Below are positions 25,499 through 33,871 of a stretch of DNA of 41,829 nucleotides, one piece after another. The stretch is from Candidatus Anaerostipes avistercoris. Its GTDB lineage: Bacteria > Bacillota > Clostridia > Lachnospirales > Lachnospiraceae. The first letter of the stretch is position 1; each line of letters starts with the position of its first letter. The stretch is from the NCBI GenBank assembly GCA_019119895.1, contig DWWD01000021.1, positions 75,789 through 117,617 of the forward strand, in the 5' to 3' direction. The notes under the pieces are model-generated. The model did not search any database. It saw only the letters and a list, made by a program, of their open reading frames with translations, and had not been told where the DNA came from. Made by a program: the position numbers and the translations under genes.

Positions 25499-27632
25499 AG
25501 AAAAAGGCTCCGTGTTTGCAGTCATCCAGCAAATCGGGAAATCATTCTTTTTACCGGTTTCCGTACTGCCGATCGCAGGCGTACTGCTGGGACTGGGATC
25601 ATCATTTACCAATGAAAAAACAATTGCGGCATATCATTTGCAGGGTATCCTGGGAGAAGGCACCATATTAAACGGACTGCTGACCATTATGTCGCAGGTA
25701 GGAAATACAATCTTTGGAAATCTTCCGTTGATTTTCGCGCTGGCAGTTGCTCTGGGAATGGCGAAAAACGAAAAGGCTGTTGCGGTTTTATCCGCAGGCA
25801 TCTCCTTCTTCGTTATGAATTCAACGATAAACGCAATGCTGAAGCTTACAGGAAGTATTCTGCCGGATGGAAGTTACGCTCCGGATGTTCTGGAAGGCTC
25901 CATTACAAATGTCTGTGGTATTGATTCTCTGCAGATGGGTGTATTTGCAGGTGTTGTAGTCGGCCTTGTCACTGCGGCTCTGCATAACCGCTTTTATAAA
26001 CAGGAACTGCCGGCGGCATTATCCTTTTTCTCCGGCGTCAGGTTTGTGCCGATTATCAGTGTCATTGCTCATATTGGCGTTGGAATTATCTGTTTCTTTA
26101 TATGGCCAACAATTCAGAATGGAATTTTCGCATTAGGCGATCTTGTATTAAAATCAGGATATTTCGGAACTTTTATTTTCGGATTTTTGGAGAGAGCGCT
26201 GATTCCGTTCGGACTGCATCATGTATTTTATCTGCCGTTCTGGCAGACAGCCCTTGGCGGTACTGCAGTGATCGACGGCGTTACGGTAGCAGGAGCCCAG
26301 AATATCTTTTTTGCAGAACTGGCGTCTCCGAACACCGTCAGATTCAGTGTGGAAGCATGCCGCTTCATGTCTGGAAAATACTCATTCATGATGGCAGGAC
26401 TTCCGGCGGCAGCATATGCAATGTACCGCTGCGCGAAACCGGAAAACAGAAAAGTAGTCGGAGGATTGCTTTTCTCCGCAGGTTTGACTTCATTTTTGAC
26501 AGGTATTACAGAGCCGATTGAATTTACATTCCTCTTTATCGCTCCGGGCTTATTTATTCTTCACTGCGGATTTGCAGGATTATCTTTCCTTCTGATGCAT
26601 CTTCTGAAAATCTGTATCGGAACAACATTCTCCTGCGGTCTCATTGACTTTACATTGTACGGAATTTTACAGGGACAGGCAAAAACAAACTGGATGATGA
26701 TTCTGCCGGTATTTGTAGTTTACGCAGTTTTATATTATTTTATTTTTAAATTTATCATTGAAAAATTTGATCTTCCAACACCGGGACGGGAAGACGATGC
26801 CGATGAAATCAAGCTTTATACAAAGGCTGATTATCAGAAAAAGAAAGGGAAAAATGAAGACCTTGTGTCTCCGCTGATTCTGCGCGGCCTTGGTGGAGTA
26901 TCCAACATTACTGATATTGACTGCTGTGCCACGAGATTAAGAGTTACGGTAGTGGATGAAAATAAAGTAGAAGACGGATATCTGACCCAGTCTGGATCCA
27001 AGGGGATTATCCGAAAGGGAAATGGAATCCAGGTCATTTACGGACCGCAGGTTTCTATTATTAAAAGCAACTTTGAAGAATACGTTCAGGACTGTGCGCA
27101 AGAAGGCATTGAATATGAAGACGATATAGTATCTCCCATAAAATCCGATGATAAAGAGAAAAAATCTGCGGATTACGGTCATGGGGAACTGGTTGCCCCG
27201 GCAGATGGAAAAGTAAAACCGATGAAAGAGGCGAGAGATGAGGCGTTTGCGTCCTGTGCCATGGGAAATGGAATTGTAGTGGAACCGACAGATGGGACTA
27301 TCGTTTCTCCTGCAGACGGTGTTGTGACGACTGTAATGGAACCATCGCTTCATGCGGTAGGAATCCAGACAAAGGGAGGAATCAATATCCTGCTCCATCT
27401 TGGCATTGATACAGTAAAAATGGAAGGAGAAGGATTCAAAAGCTGGACCGCTTCTGGAAAGAAGGTAAAGGCCGGAGAAAAACTGATTACCATGGATATT
27501 GAAAAAATCAGAAAAGCAGGATATCTTCCGGATGTCATGATGATTGTCCTGGATGAAGAAGGGCTTCCGGACATGGACTATCACACAGATTTCACAGCCA
27601 GAAAAGGCGATACCGTTGTAGCTGAATATTAG
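25485..27632 (+). CDS. PTS sugar permease EIICBA, glucose family
   Basis: The 715-residue protein is a three-domain phosphotransferase-system transporter in order C-B-A. The membrane EIIC domain spans about 1-430 and is close to the glucose/maltose type (GLPAAAYAMYRCAKPENRK, LTSFLTGITEPIEFTFLF). EIIB (about 460-535) has its phosphorylated Cys at 481 in CATRLR. EIIA (about 565-715) has the active His at 638 in LLHLGIDTVK, with the second conserved His in HAVGIQTKGG. It imports and phosphorylates a sugar at C6; the substrate is presumably a glucoside split by the GH4 enzyme. Having its own EIIA, it only needs EI and HPr. Confidence 0.9.
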   Translation: MAKNKEKGSVFAVIQQIGKSFFLPVSVLPIAGVLLGLGSSFTNEKTIAAYHLQGILGEGTILNGLLTIMSQVGNTIFGNLPLIFALAVALGMAKNEKAVAVLSAGISFFVMNSTINAMLKLTGSILPDGSYAPDVLEGSITNVCGIDSLQMGVFAGVVVGLVTAALHNRFYKQELPAALSFFSGVRFVPIISVIAHIGVGIICFFIWPTIQNGIFALGDLVLKSGYFGTFIFGFLERALIPFGLHHVFYLPFWQTALGGTAVIDGVTVAGAQNIFFAELASPNTVRFSVEACRFMSGKYSFMMAGLPAAAYAMYRCAKPENRKVVGGLLFSAGLTSFLTGITEPIEFTFLFIAPGLFILHCGFAGLSFLLMHLLKICIGTTFSCGLIDFTLYGILQGQAKTNWMMILPVFVVYAVLYYFIFKFIIEKFDLPTPGREDDADEIKLYTKADYQKKKGKNEDLVSPLILRGLGGVSNITDIDCCATRLRVTVVDENKVEDGYLTQSGSKGIIRKGNGIQVIYGPQVSIIKSNFEEYVQDCAQEGIEYEDDIVSPIKSDDKEKKSADYGHGELVAPADGKVKPMKEARDEAFASCAMGNGIVVEPTDGTIVSPADGVVTTVMEPSLHAVGIQTKGGINILLHLGIDTVKMEGEGFKSWTASGKKVKAGEKLITMDIEKIRKAGYLPDVMMIVLDEEGLPDMDYHTDFTARKGDTVVAEY

Positions 27633-27646
27633 AAAACAGAAGGAAA

Positions 27647-27726
27647 AGGCATCTCACTGCGGAACCGCATCCGCATGAGGTGCCTGCTTTGATTGGATGG
27701 CGGACTTGCCGCCTGAGGATGCCTTT
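27647..27726 (+). terminator. Competing hairpins between the PTS gene and rpiR
   Basis: A long hairpin (AGGCATCTCA with TGAGGTGCCT at 27647-27685, extended inside by TGCGGA/TCCGCA) is followed only by GCTTTG. A later segment, TGAGGATGCCTTT (27714-27726), can pair with the same left arm (AAAGGCATC-TCA), and a small hairpin (GGCGG/CCGCC) lies between. The layout resembles alternative RNA folds or a leaky terminator lowering rpiR expression relative to the transporter. Confidence 0.5.
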
Positions 27727-27757
27727 GTTATGATAAAAAGAAAAGAAGGAAAAAGAT

Positions 27758-28627
27758 ATGGATTTAGAACATATGATTCGCATATCAGAGGGATTGACGC
27801 CTCTGGAAGCAGAGATTGGTTATTTTATTTTGCAGAACAAGGAATTGGCGGAGGAATCTTCCATTACAGAACTGGCAGAGGAAATCCATGTTTCCAAATC
27901 TGCCGTATATCGGTTCTGCAGAAAAATAGGATTAAAGGGATTTAATGATCTGAAAGTACTGCTCGCAAAAGAATTAACACAGAAAAAAGACAATATAGAA
28001 ATGATTGATGTCAATTATCCTTTTAATCGTGAGGACGGCCCGCAGGTGATCGCGGATAAGTTATTAAAGCTGTATGAAACAGCCATTCATGACACCAACC
28101 ATTATATTGATCCGATGGAACTCCAGAGAGCGGCCCGGATGCTGCATCATGCCAAAGTGATCGATATTTATACACATGCCCATAATTTGAACGCCGCGGA
28201 GAATTTTCAGGACAAAATGCTGACGATCGGACGTACGGTGAATTGTCCGACATCCTTTTATAAGCAGAGATCGACTGCCCTGGCGGCAGATCAGAGCCAT
28301 GGAGCGATTGTTCTTTCTTATTCCGGCAAAGCAACCTATATACCGCCGATCGTCAAAGCTCTGCATCAGAAGAAGATACCGGTCGTGCTGATCGGAAGAA
28401 TGGGAAGCAATCTGTATCCCCAGTATATTACCCATGCGCTGTATATCAGCGGCAAAGAAAATCTGAGAGACAGAATTTCACAGTTTTCTTCTTATATTTC
28501 CATGCAGTATATGATGGATGTATTGTTTGGATGTATTTATAATATGGACCGGGAAAAGAATATTGAATACCTGAAAAATGCCATTGATTTCATGGATGAC
28601 AGGCAGGTAGACGAGGAAGACCGGTAA
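27758..28627 (+). CDS. RpiR-family transcriptional regulator
   Basis: A 289-residue regulator with an N-terminal helix-turn-helix of the RpiR type (TELAEEIHVSKSAVYRFCRKIGLKGFNDLK) and a C-terminal SIS sugar-phosphate binding domain (VIDIYTHAHNLNAAENF, GAIVLSYSGKATYIPPIVKAL). These regulators sense phosphosugars. It is the last gene of the GH4-galM-PTS cassette and probably controls it. The ATG at 27758 follows AGAAGGA. A terminator lies just downstream. Confidence 0.9.
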   Translation: MDLEHMIRISEGLTPLEAEIGYFILQNKELAEESSITELAEEIHVSKSAVYRFCRKIGLKGFNDLKVLLAKELTQKKDNIEMIDVNYPFNREDGPQVIADKLLKLYETAIHDTNHYIDPMELQRAARMLHHAKVIDIYTHAHNLNAAENFQDKMLTIGRTVNCPTSFYKQRSTALAADQSHGAIVLSYSGKATYIPPIVKALHQKKIPVVLIGRMGSNLYPQYITHALYISGKENLRDRISQFSSYISMQYMMDVLFGCIYNMDREKNIEYLKNAIDFMDDRQVDEEDR

Positions 28628-28654
28628 CAGGGAAAACTTTATCGTTTGTCATTG

Positions 28655-28686
28655 ACAGCACAGGTTCGAATCTGTGCTGTTTTCTT
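28655..28686 (+). terminator. Terminator after rpiR
   Basis: A perfect 9-bp stem (ACAGCACAG with CTGTGCTGT), loop GTTCGAAT, then TTTTCTTC. The loop resembles a tRNA T-loop but no other tRNA part is present. Confidence 0.85.
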
Positions 28687-28777
28687 CTGAAACCGAAAAA
28701 GATATAAAAATCTGTAAGTTTTTCTAAATGAGAAGAAAAAACTTTTGAAAATTGTACAGTTTTTTCTAAAATTTTTC

Positions 28778-28806
28778 TTGATATTCTTAAGTTGAAGATA
28801 TAAAAT
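28778..28806 (+). promoter_or_regulatory. Sigma-A-like promoter in the rpiR-xseB gap
   Basis: TTGATA (28778-28783), 17 bases, TAAAAT (28801-28806): a near-consensus pair reading toward the small frames and xseB. Confidence 0.6.
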
Positions 28807-28838
28807 AATGTTCCAAATTGCCCAAGAAATCAAAAAAC

Positions 28839-28868
28839 TTGTGCATTTTACAACATTTATTTTATAGT
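28839..28868 (+). promoter_or_regulatory. Second sigma-A-like promoter in the gap
   Basis: TTGTGC (28839-28844), 18 bases, TATAGT (28863-28868). Weaker than the preceding one and in AT-rich sequence, so it may be incidental. Confidence 0.4.
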
Positions 28869-28878
28869 ACGATTTTGA

Positions 28879-28944
28879 AGAATCAACAATAAAATTCAAG
28901 AGTTGATAAAGGATGGAGAAATTGAACAGGTGCGACGTGGATAA
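28879..28944 (+). pseudogene. Possible relic of an AbiEi-like antitoxin HTH domain
   Basis: A short frame between stops reads NNKIQELIKDGEIEQVRRG and then a stop. The pattern (LI-KDGEIE-VRRG, normally followed by tyrosine) resembles the end of the N-terminal winged helix of AbiEi-type antitoxins. Only some 20 residues remain, so the assignment is weak. Confidence 0.25.
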
Positions 28945-28965
28945 AGTAAGGGAGGTGCTCGAAAT

Positions 28966-29106
28966 ATGGCTGTAAAAAATCAGGCCGCATCAATATTGGC
29001 AGCCGGCACAGTGAAGTCGCTGCTGCTCTTTTTCAGTAGAAAGAAATTGTTATTTATGCTATTATTATGGAAGAATCATACAAGGAGACACTTTGGGAAA
29101 AGATGA
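28966..29106 (+). CDS. Possible small protein of 46 residues
   Basis: The frame starts with ATG 28966 behind an excellent ribosome binding site (AAGGGAGGTG, eight bases away). The product begins MAVKNQAASILAAG, contains a hydrophobic stretch from about residue 18 to 35 and ends with a basic tail (RRHFGKR). No family was recognised. The start codon overlaps the end of another short frame (28913-28975). The xseB promoter lies inside its 3' half, which argues somewhat against a conserved protein. Confidence 0.3.
   Translation: MAVKNQAASILAAGTVKSLLLFFSRKKLLFMLLLWKNHTRRHFGKR
29037..29065 (+). promoter_or_regulatory. Promoter of the xseB-ispA-dxs unit
   Basis: TAGAAA (29037-29042), 17 bases, TATTAT (29060-29065) preceded by TGC, an extended -10. 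Both boxes resemble those of the yqhY promoter. It would restore expression to xseB and downstream genes now that they are cut off from xseA. Confidence 0.55.
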
Positions 29107-29187
29107 AAAAGTGGCGAAAACATGTACTCAGGGCTGGCCGTCGCACCAGCGGCCTGGTACAATATACAAAAAACAAGGAGCAGAAAT

Positions 29188-29397
29188 ATGGCAAAGAAGG
29201 AATTTAGCATTGATCAGGGCTTCGAGCAGCTGGACGATATTTTAAAAAAACTTGGAAGCGAGGACGTGAAATTGTCAGACGCGGTCAAGCTGTATTCCGA
29301 GGGAGTCAATGTGGTAAAAGAATGTAAAGATTCTCTGGATCAGGTAGAAAAAGAATTGATTATTTTAAACGAAGATGGGGAAGAAAATGAAATTTAA
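29188..29397 (+). CDS. xseB: Exodeoxyribonuclease VII small subunit
   Basis: A 69-residue helical protein with the family pattern SIDQGFEQLDDILKKLGSEDVKLSDAVKLYSEGV and a C-terminal LDQVEKEL helix. Several copies bind the long arm of XseA to make active exonuclease VII. ATG at 29188 follows CAAGGAG; a longer frame from 29122 adds residues not seen in XseB. It overlaps ispA by 11 bases. Its partner xseA lies at 20478-21695. Confidence 0.93.
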   Translation: MAKKEFSIDQGFEQLDDILKKLGSEDVKLSDAVKLYSEGVNVVKECKDSLDQVEKELIILNEDGEENEI

Positions 29398-30280
29398 AGA
29401 TGAGATGAAAGAACGGACAGGCCATATTGAGGCGGTCCTGGACTGGTACCTGCCTCGGCCGGAAGGACTGCAGAAGACAGTTCTCACAGCAATGAACACG
29501 ACAGTAAAAGCAGGAGGCAAACGTCTCCGGCCGATGCTGATGGAAGAGACATATCATATGTTCGGAGGAGAGGGAGAAGTCATCGAACCTTTTATGGCGG
29601 CCATTGAGATGATCCATACCTATTCCCTGATCCATGACGATCTTCCGGCGCTGGACAACGATGATTACAGGAGAGGGCAGAAGACCTGTCATATTGTCTA
29701 TGGAGAAGACATGGCGATCCTGACAGGGGATGCCCTGCTTAATTATGCCTATGAAACAGCGGCAAAAGCATTTGATATGGCCAATGAACGGGAGACAGGC
29801 CGCGTGATCCGGGCCATGAGAATCCTTGCGTCAAAACCGGGAATCTATGGGATGATCGGAGGCCAGGTGGCAGACGTGGAGCTGGAAGGCACTCCTCTTA
29901 CGATAGAACAGATTCTGTTTATCCATAAAAACAAGACGTCTGCGCTGATTGAGGCGTGCATGATGATCGGAGCGGTGCTTGCTGGCGCGGAGGAAGAAGA
30001 AATCCAACAGATGGAGCAGTGCGGAGAAGCCATCGGGCTGGCTTTTCAGATTCAGGATGACATTCTGGATCTGGTGGGAGACGAAAAAGAGATCGGCAAG
30101 CCGGTCGGCAGTGATGAACGCAATCATAAGGTCACGTATGTAACCCTCAAAGGGCTGGAACAGTCCAGAAAAGATGTCAGAGAGATTTCAATGAAAGCCA
30201 TAAAAATCCTGAAAAACTATGACCGTGAAAATGGCTATCTGACCCGGCTGACGGAATATCTGATCAGCAGGACAAAATAA
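29387..30280 (+). CDS. ispA: Farnesyl diphosphate synthase (polyprenyl synthetase)
   Basis: A 297-residue trans-prenyltransferase that condenses isopentenyl diphosphate with allylic diphosphates to farnesyl diphosphate. The first Asp-rich motif DDLPALDNDDYRRG, with the two-residue insertion of bacterial FPP synthases, and the second, QIQDDILD, are intact; GGKRLRP near residue 45 binds diphosphate. The start ATG 29387 is preceded by GGGGAAG; ATG 29375 has no binding site. Exact product length (C15 or C20) is not certain. It feeds undecaprenyl and quinone synthesis together with dxs. Confidence 0.92.
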   Translation: MKFKDEMKERTGHIEAVLDWYLPRPEGLQKTVLTAMNTTVKAGGKRLRPMLMEETYHMFGGEGEVIEPFMAAIEMIHTYSLIHDDLPALDNDDYRRGQKTCHIVYGEDMAILTGDALLNYAYETAAKAFDMANERETGRVIRAMRILASKPGIYGMIGGQVADVELEGTPLTIEQILFIHKNKTSALIEACMMIGAVLAGAEEEEIQQMEQCGEAIGLAFQIQDDILDLVGDEKEIGKPVGSDERNHKVTYVTLKGLEQSRKDVREISMKAIKILKNYDRENGYLTRLTEYLISRTK

Positions 30281-30318
30281 AAGAACCCGAAAGAATCCGG
30301 GTTTCAGGAGGAATCAGC

Positions 30319-32196
30319 ATGTTAGAAAAAATAAATCATCCTAACGATATTAAAAAGATCCGGCCGGAAGATTACAGACTTCTGGCAAAAGAAATCCGCC
30401 GCTTTCTTTTATATCACGTCAGCAGGACCGGAGGTCATCTGGCATCCAATCTTGGAATCGTAGAACTTACGATGGCCCTTCACCTCGTTCTGGATTTTCC
30501 AAAAGATCAGCTGATATTTGATGTGGGACATCAGTCCTACGTCCATAAAATACTGACCGGAAGAAAAGCCGGTTTTAAGACTCTGCGGCAGTTTCACGGA
30601 ATGAGCGGATTTCCCAAGAGAAAAGAAAGTCCCTGTGACGCTTTTCACAGCGGACACAGTTCCATGTCCCTGTCAGCGGCGCTGGGAATGGCAGCGGCAA
30701 GGGATACCAATCAAACCGATGAGACCATCGTTGCGGTGATCGGAGACGGGGCGCTGTCCGGAGGGATGGCATATGAGGCCCTCAACAACATGGCAAGGCT
30801 CAGAGAGGAGAAGAAGAATCTGATCATCATTCTCAACGACAATAAAATGTCCATTGCGGAAAATGTAGGCGGCATGTCAGCATATCTGAACAAAGCCAGG
30901 ACAGAGAAAGGATACGTGGAATTCAAAGGAAATGTAGAGCAGTCTCTGGCAAAAATACCGGGAGTCGGCGACCGGCTGGTCCGGGTATTGAAGAAATCCA
31001 AAGATTCCATCAAACAGCTGTTTGTTCCGGGCATGATGTTTGAGGATATGGGGATCACTTATATAGGACCAATCGACGGTCACAACATCCCGCAGATGCT
31101 GGAAATCTTTCAGCGGGCAAAACAGCTGGATGAGCCGATCATTATCCACGTGGTGACGAAAAAAGGAAAGGGATATCTTCCGGCAGAGCAGAATCCTGCA
31201 AAATTCCACGGAGTGAATCCTTTCAATGTGAAGACCGGAGAGATGAAAAGTAAGGCGTCCGGGCCATCGAATACAGATATTTTCGCGGACACTATACTGG
31301 AAGCCGCAAAGGAAGATCCGGCGATCACAGCAGTGACGGCAGCCATGCCGGATGGAACCGGACTGCAGAAATTCGGGAAAGAATTTCCGGATCGGTTTTA
31401 CGATGTGGGAATCGAAGAAGAGCATGCGGTGACATTCTGCGCGGGAATGGCATCCAGAGGACTGAAACCGGTATTTGCCGTATATTCTACATTCCTGCAG
31501 AGGGGATTTGATCAGATTCTGCACGATACGGCCATTGGCAATTACCCTGTTTTATTTGCGCTGGACCGTTCCGGCCTGGTAGGCGCGGACGGAGAGACCC
31601 ATCAGGGAATCTTCGACATTCCGTATCTGTCCATGATCCCAAACATGGCGGTTCTTGCGCCGGTCAATGGCAGAGAATTAAGAGAAATGCTTCTTTATGT
31701 TTTGAAGCACCCGAAATGTCCGACGGCAGTCAAATATTCCAGAGGCGCCGCGGAGACTCTGTATGAAGAACAGTTTGAAGATATAGCCTGGGGCAAAGGA
31801 CAAATCTTAAAGGAAGGAAAAGATGCTGTTATCTTAAGCGTGGGAAATATGCTTCCGGAGGCGGTCAAAGCAATCGAATCCCTGGAAAAACAGAGATATA
31901 AGATCGGCCTTGTAAATCCGAGATTTATAAAACCGATGGACAAAGAATTGCTGGACCAGCTGGCGGAAACCTATCCGCTGATCGTGACCCTGGAAGAAGG
32001 TATCTTAAATGGAGGATACGGCTCCATGGTCATGCAGTATCTGGTACAGAAAGGATACAAAGGAAACATTCGAAACATCGGCATCGAGGATCAGTTCGTG
32101 GAGCACGGCTCCATTTCCGAACTGCGGAGCATGCTGAAAATAGACGGAGAACACATTGCTGCTTCCATGAAGCAGTGGCTGGAGAATAGAAAATGA
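30319..32196 (+). CDS. dxs: 1-deoxy-D-xylulose-5-phosphate synthase
   Basis: A 625-residue thiamine diphosphate enzyme that joins pyruvate and glyceraldehyde 3-phosphate in the first step of the methylerythritol phosphate pathway. Signatures include RTGGHLASNLG, DAFHSGHSSMSLSAALG, the TPP motif GDGALSGGMAYEALNN, and in the second domain DVGIEEEHAVTFCAGMA and DRSGLVGADGETHQG. Normal length. ATG at 30319 follows AGGAGG. A small hairpin (AACCCG/CGGGTT, 30284-30303) lies just upstream. It overlaps tlyA by four bases. Confidence 0.97.
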   Translation: MLEKINHPNDIKKIRPEDYRLLAKEIRRFLLYHVSRTGGHLASNLGIVELTMALHLVLDFPKDQLIFDVGHQSYVHKILTGRKAGFKTLRQFHGMSGFPKRKESPCDAFHSGHSSMSLSAALGMAAARDTNQTDETIVAVIGDGALSGGMAYEALNNMARLREEKKNLIIILNDNKMSIAENVGGMSAYLNKARTEKGYVEFKGNVEQSLAKIPGVGDRLVRVLKKSKDSIKQLFVPGMMFEDMGITYIGPIDGHNIPQMLEIFQRAKQLDEPIIIHVVTKKGKGYLPAEQNPAKFHGVNPFNVKTGEMKSKASGPSNTDIFADTILEAAKEDPAITAVTAAMPDGTGLQKFGKEFPDRFYDVGIEEEHAVTFCAGMASRGLKPVFAVYSTFLQRGFDQILHDTAIGNYPVLFALDRSGLVGADGETHQGIFDIPYLSMIPNMAVLAPVNGRELREMLLYVLKHPKCPTAVKYSRGAAETLYEEQFEDIAWGKGQILKEGKDAVILSVGNMLPEAVKAIESLEKQRYKIGLVNPRFIKPMDKELLDQLAETYPLIVTLEEGILNGGYGSMVMQYLVQKGYKGNIRNIGIEDQFVEHGSISELRSMLKIDGEHIAASMKQWLENRK

Positions 32197-32999
32197 AAAA
32201 AAGATTAGACGTATTACTGGTAGAAAAAGGACTGGCATCTTCCAGGGAGAAAGCCAAAGCAATCATCATGTCCGGCATCGTTTTTGTGGACGGACAGAGA
32301 GAGGATAAAGCCGGTTCGACTTTCGATGAGACAAAAGAAATCGTTCTGAAAGGAAAGACATTAAAATATGTAAGCCGGGGCGGCCTGAAACTGGAAAAGG
32401 CCATGAAAAATTTCGATATATCACTGGATGGGAAAATCTGTATGGACGTGGGAGCATCTACCGGCGGGTTTACTGACTGTATGCTGCAAAACGGCGCTGT
32501 AAAAGTTTATTCCGTCGATGTAGGCCACGGTCAGTTAGACTGGAAACTCAGAAATGACGACCGGGTTGTCTGTATGGAGCGCACTAACATGCGTTATGTA
32601 ACAGAGGAGGACATTGATGAACCGGCTCAGTTTGTTTCCATCGATGTTTCCTTTATTTCCCTGACGAAAATCCTGCCGGCTGTTTACCGTGTTCTGGAAG
32701 ACGGCGGTCAGGTGGTGGCTCTGATCAAACCTCAGTTTGAGGCGGGAAGAGAAAAAGTAGGAAAAAAAGGCGTTGTAAGGGACAAAAAGGTTCACGAAGA
32801 GGTCATTGAGAAAATCTGCAGTTTTGCGGCGTCCAACGGCTTTGAACTGCTCCATCTGGATTATTCTCCGATTAAAGGACCGGAGGGAAATATTGAATAT
32901 CTGCTTCATATGAAGAAAACACAGACAATGGAAAATGCACATGACCTGGAAAAGGAAATTCCGAAGGTCGTACAGGACTCACATGAGGATTTGGCATAA
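32193..32999 (+). CDS. tlyA: TlyA-family rRNA 2'-O-methyltransferase
   Basis: A 268-residue protein with an N-terminal S4 RNA-binding domain (KRLDVLLVEKGLASSREKAKAIIMSGIVFVDG, residues 2-34) and an FtsJ-type S-adenosylmethionine domain (MDVGASTGGFTDCMLQNGA). In mycobacteria TlyA methylates 16S and 23S rRNA; Firmicute homologues such as YqxC are assumed to do likewise. It sits between dxs and nadK as in many Clostridia. ATG at 32193 lies in the overlap with dxs. The final 25 residues are a loose, acidic extension. Confidence 0.9.
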   Translation: MKKRLDVLLVEKGLASSREKAKAIIMSGIVFVDGQREDKAGSTFDETKEIVLKGKTLKYVSRGGLKLEKAMKNFDISLDGKICMDVGASTGGFTDCMLQNGAVKVYSVDVGHGQLDWKLRNDDRVVCMERTNMRYVTEEDIDEPAQFVSIDVSFISLTKILPAVYRVLEDGGQVVALIKPQFEAGREKVGKKGVVRDKKVHEEVIEKICSFAASNGFELLHLDYSPIKGPEGNIEYLLHMKKTQTMENAHDLEKEIPKVVQDSHEDLA

Positions 33000-33010
33000 A
33001 GAGGAAGAAT

Positions 33011-33871
33011 ATGAAGAATTTTCTAATATTGACGAACGAAAAGAAGGATCCTGGGCTGCGCGTATCGAAGCATATCCAGGAGTATATTGAAAAATCCGGC
33101 GGCACAGGCTACCGGATGTGTGACTTTACAAGAGACATTCAGGAAAACATCAACTGTGTGACGGATCTCACAGAGTGTGTCATTGTTCTGGGAGGCGACG
33201 GAACCATGCTCCATGCGGCAAGGCTTCTGGCGTCCCATGACCTTCCGATGGTGGGGGTCAATCTGGGAACCCTTGGATTCCTGACAGAGATTGAGGTTCC
33301 TAAATTGTTCGAAGGGCTGGATTGTCTGCTCAACGATAAATTTATTGTTGAGGAGAGATCCATGCTGGAAGGAATGGTCATCCATGAGGAGCGCTCGACG
33401 TATCATTCACTGGCGCTCAATGATATCGTAATCACCAGGAGCGGCTTTTCCAGAATCATTACCATGCGGATTATGGTAAATGGAAAGTTTTTGGATAATT
33501 TTGCGGCAGACGGTGTGATCATTTCCACACCGACCGGCTCTACCGGCTATAATCTTTCTGCCGGCGGTCCGGTGGTAAATCCAAAGGCGAAGGTGATCCT
33601 TGTGACACCGATCTGTCCTCATTCCCTGCACGCCAAAAGCATGGTCCTTTCTCAGGAAGATGAGATTGAAATCCATCTGGAAAATGTCAGGGAAAACCAG
33701 CTGGAGGAAGCCTATGTTACCTTCGACGGGCAGGTGGCGCAGAAACTGAACCCGGGAGATGTTTTAAAGATTGGAAATTCCAGAAAATCAGCGAAAATCA
33801 TCAAAGTAAACGGCGATAGTTTTTATGAGACCTTAAGAGTTAAAGTTGGGGGAAACTATGAAGAAAAATAG
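33011..33871 (+). CDS. nadK: NAD kinase
   Basis: A 286-residue enzyme that phosphorylates NAD+ to NADP+. The GGDGT motif is at residues 61-65, followed by the conserved NLGTLGFLTE, and the second substrate-binding region STPTGSTGYNLSAGGP. Length is normal. ATG at 33011 follows AAAGAGGAAG, 11 bases after tlyA. It overlaps the argR start by 14 bases. Confidence 0.96.
   Translation: MKNFLILTNEKKDPGLRVSKHIQEYIEKSGGTGYRMCDFTRDIQENINCVTDLTECVIVLGGDGTMLHAARLLASHDLPMVGVNLGTLGFLTEIEVPKLFEGLDCLLNDKFIVEERSMLEGMVIHEERSTYHSLALNDIVITRSGFSRIITMRIMVNGKFLDNFAADGVIISTPTGSTGYNLSAGGPVVNPKAKVILVTPICPHSLHAKSMVLSQEDEIEIHLENVRENQLEEAYVTFDGQVAQKLNPGDVLKIGNSRKSAKIIKVNGDSFYETLRVKVGGNYEEK

Larger units (their letters stand above)
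28687..29187. other. Gene-poor 0.5 kb stretch between rpiR and xseB
   Basis: No full-length gene is found here. The left part (28687-28870) is very AT-rich and holds two sigma-A-like promoters. The centre holds a possible relic of a helix-turn-helix gene and short frames. The right part holds a promoter (29037-29065) and a short frame running into xseB. The change in base composition and the relic suggest a site of past insertion and decay. Confidence 0.6.

Noticed and set aside
28655-28680. GGTTCGAATC in a hairpin, resembling a tRNA T-arm
   Set aside because: No acceptor, D or anticodon arm fits upstream and no CCA region follows; the stem runs straight into a T tract, so it is a terminator.
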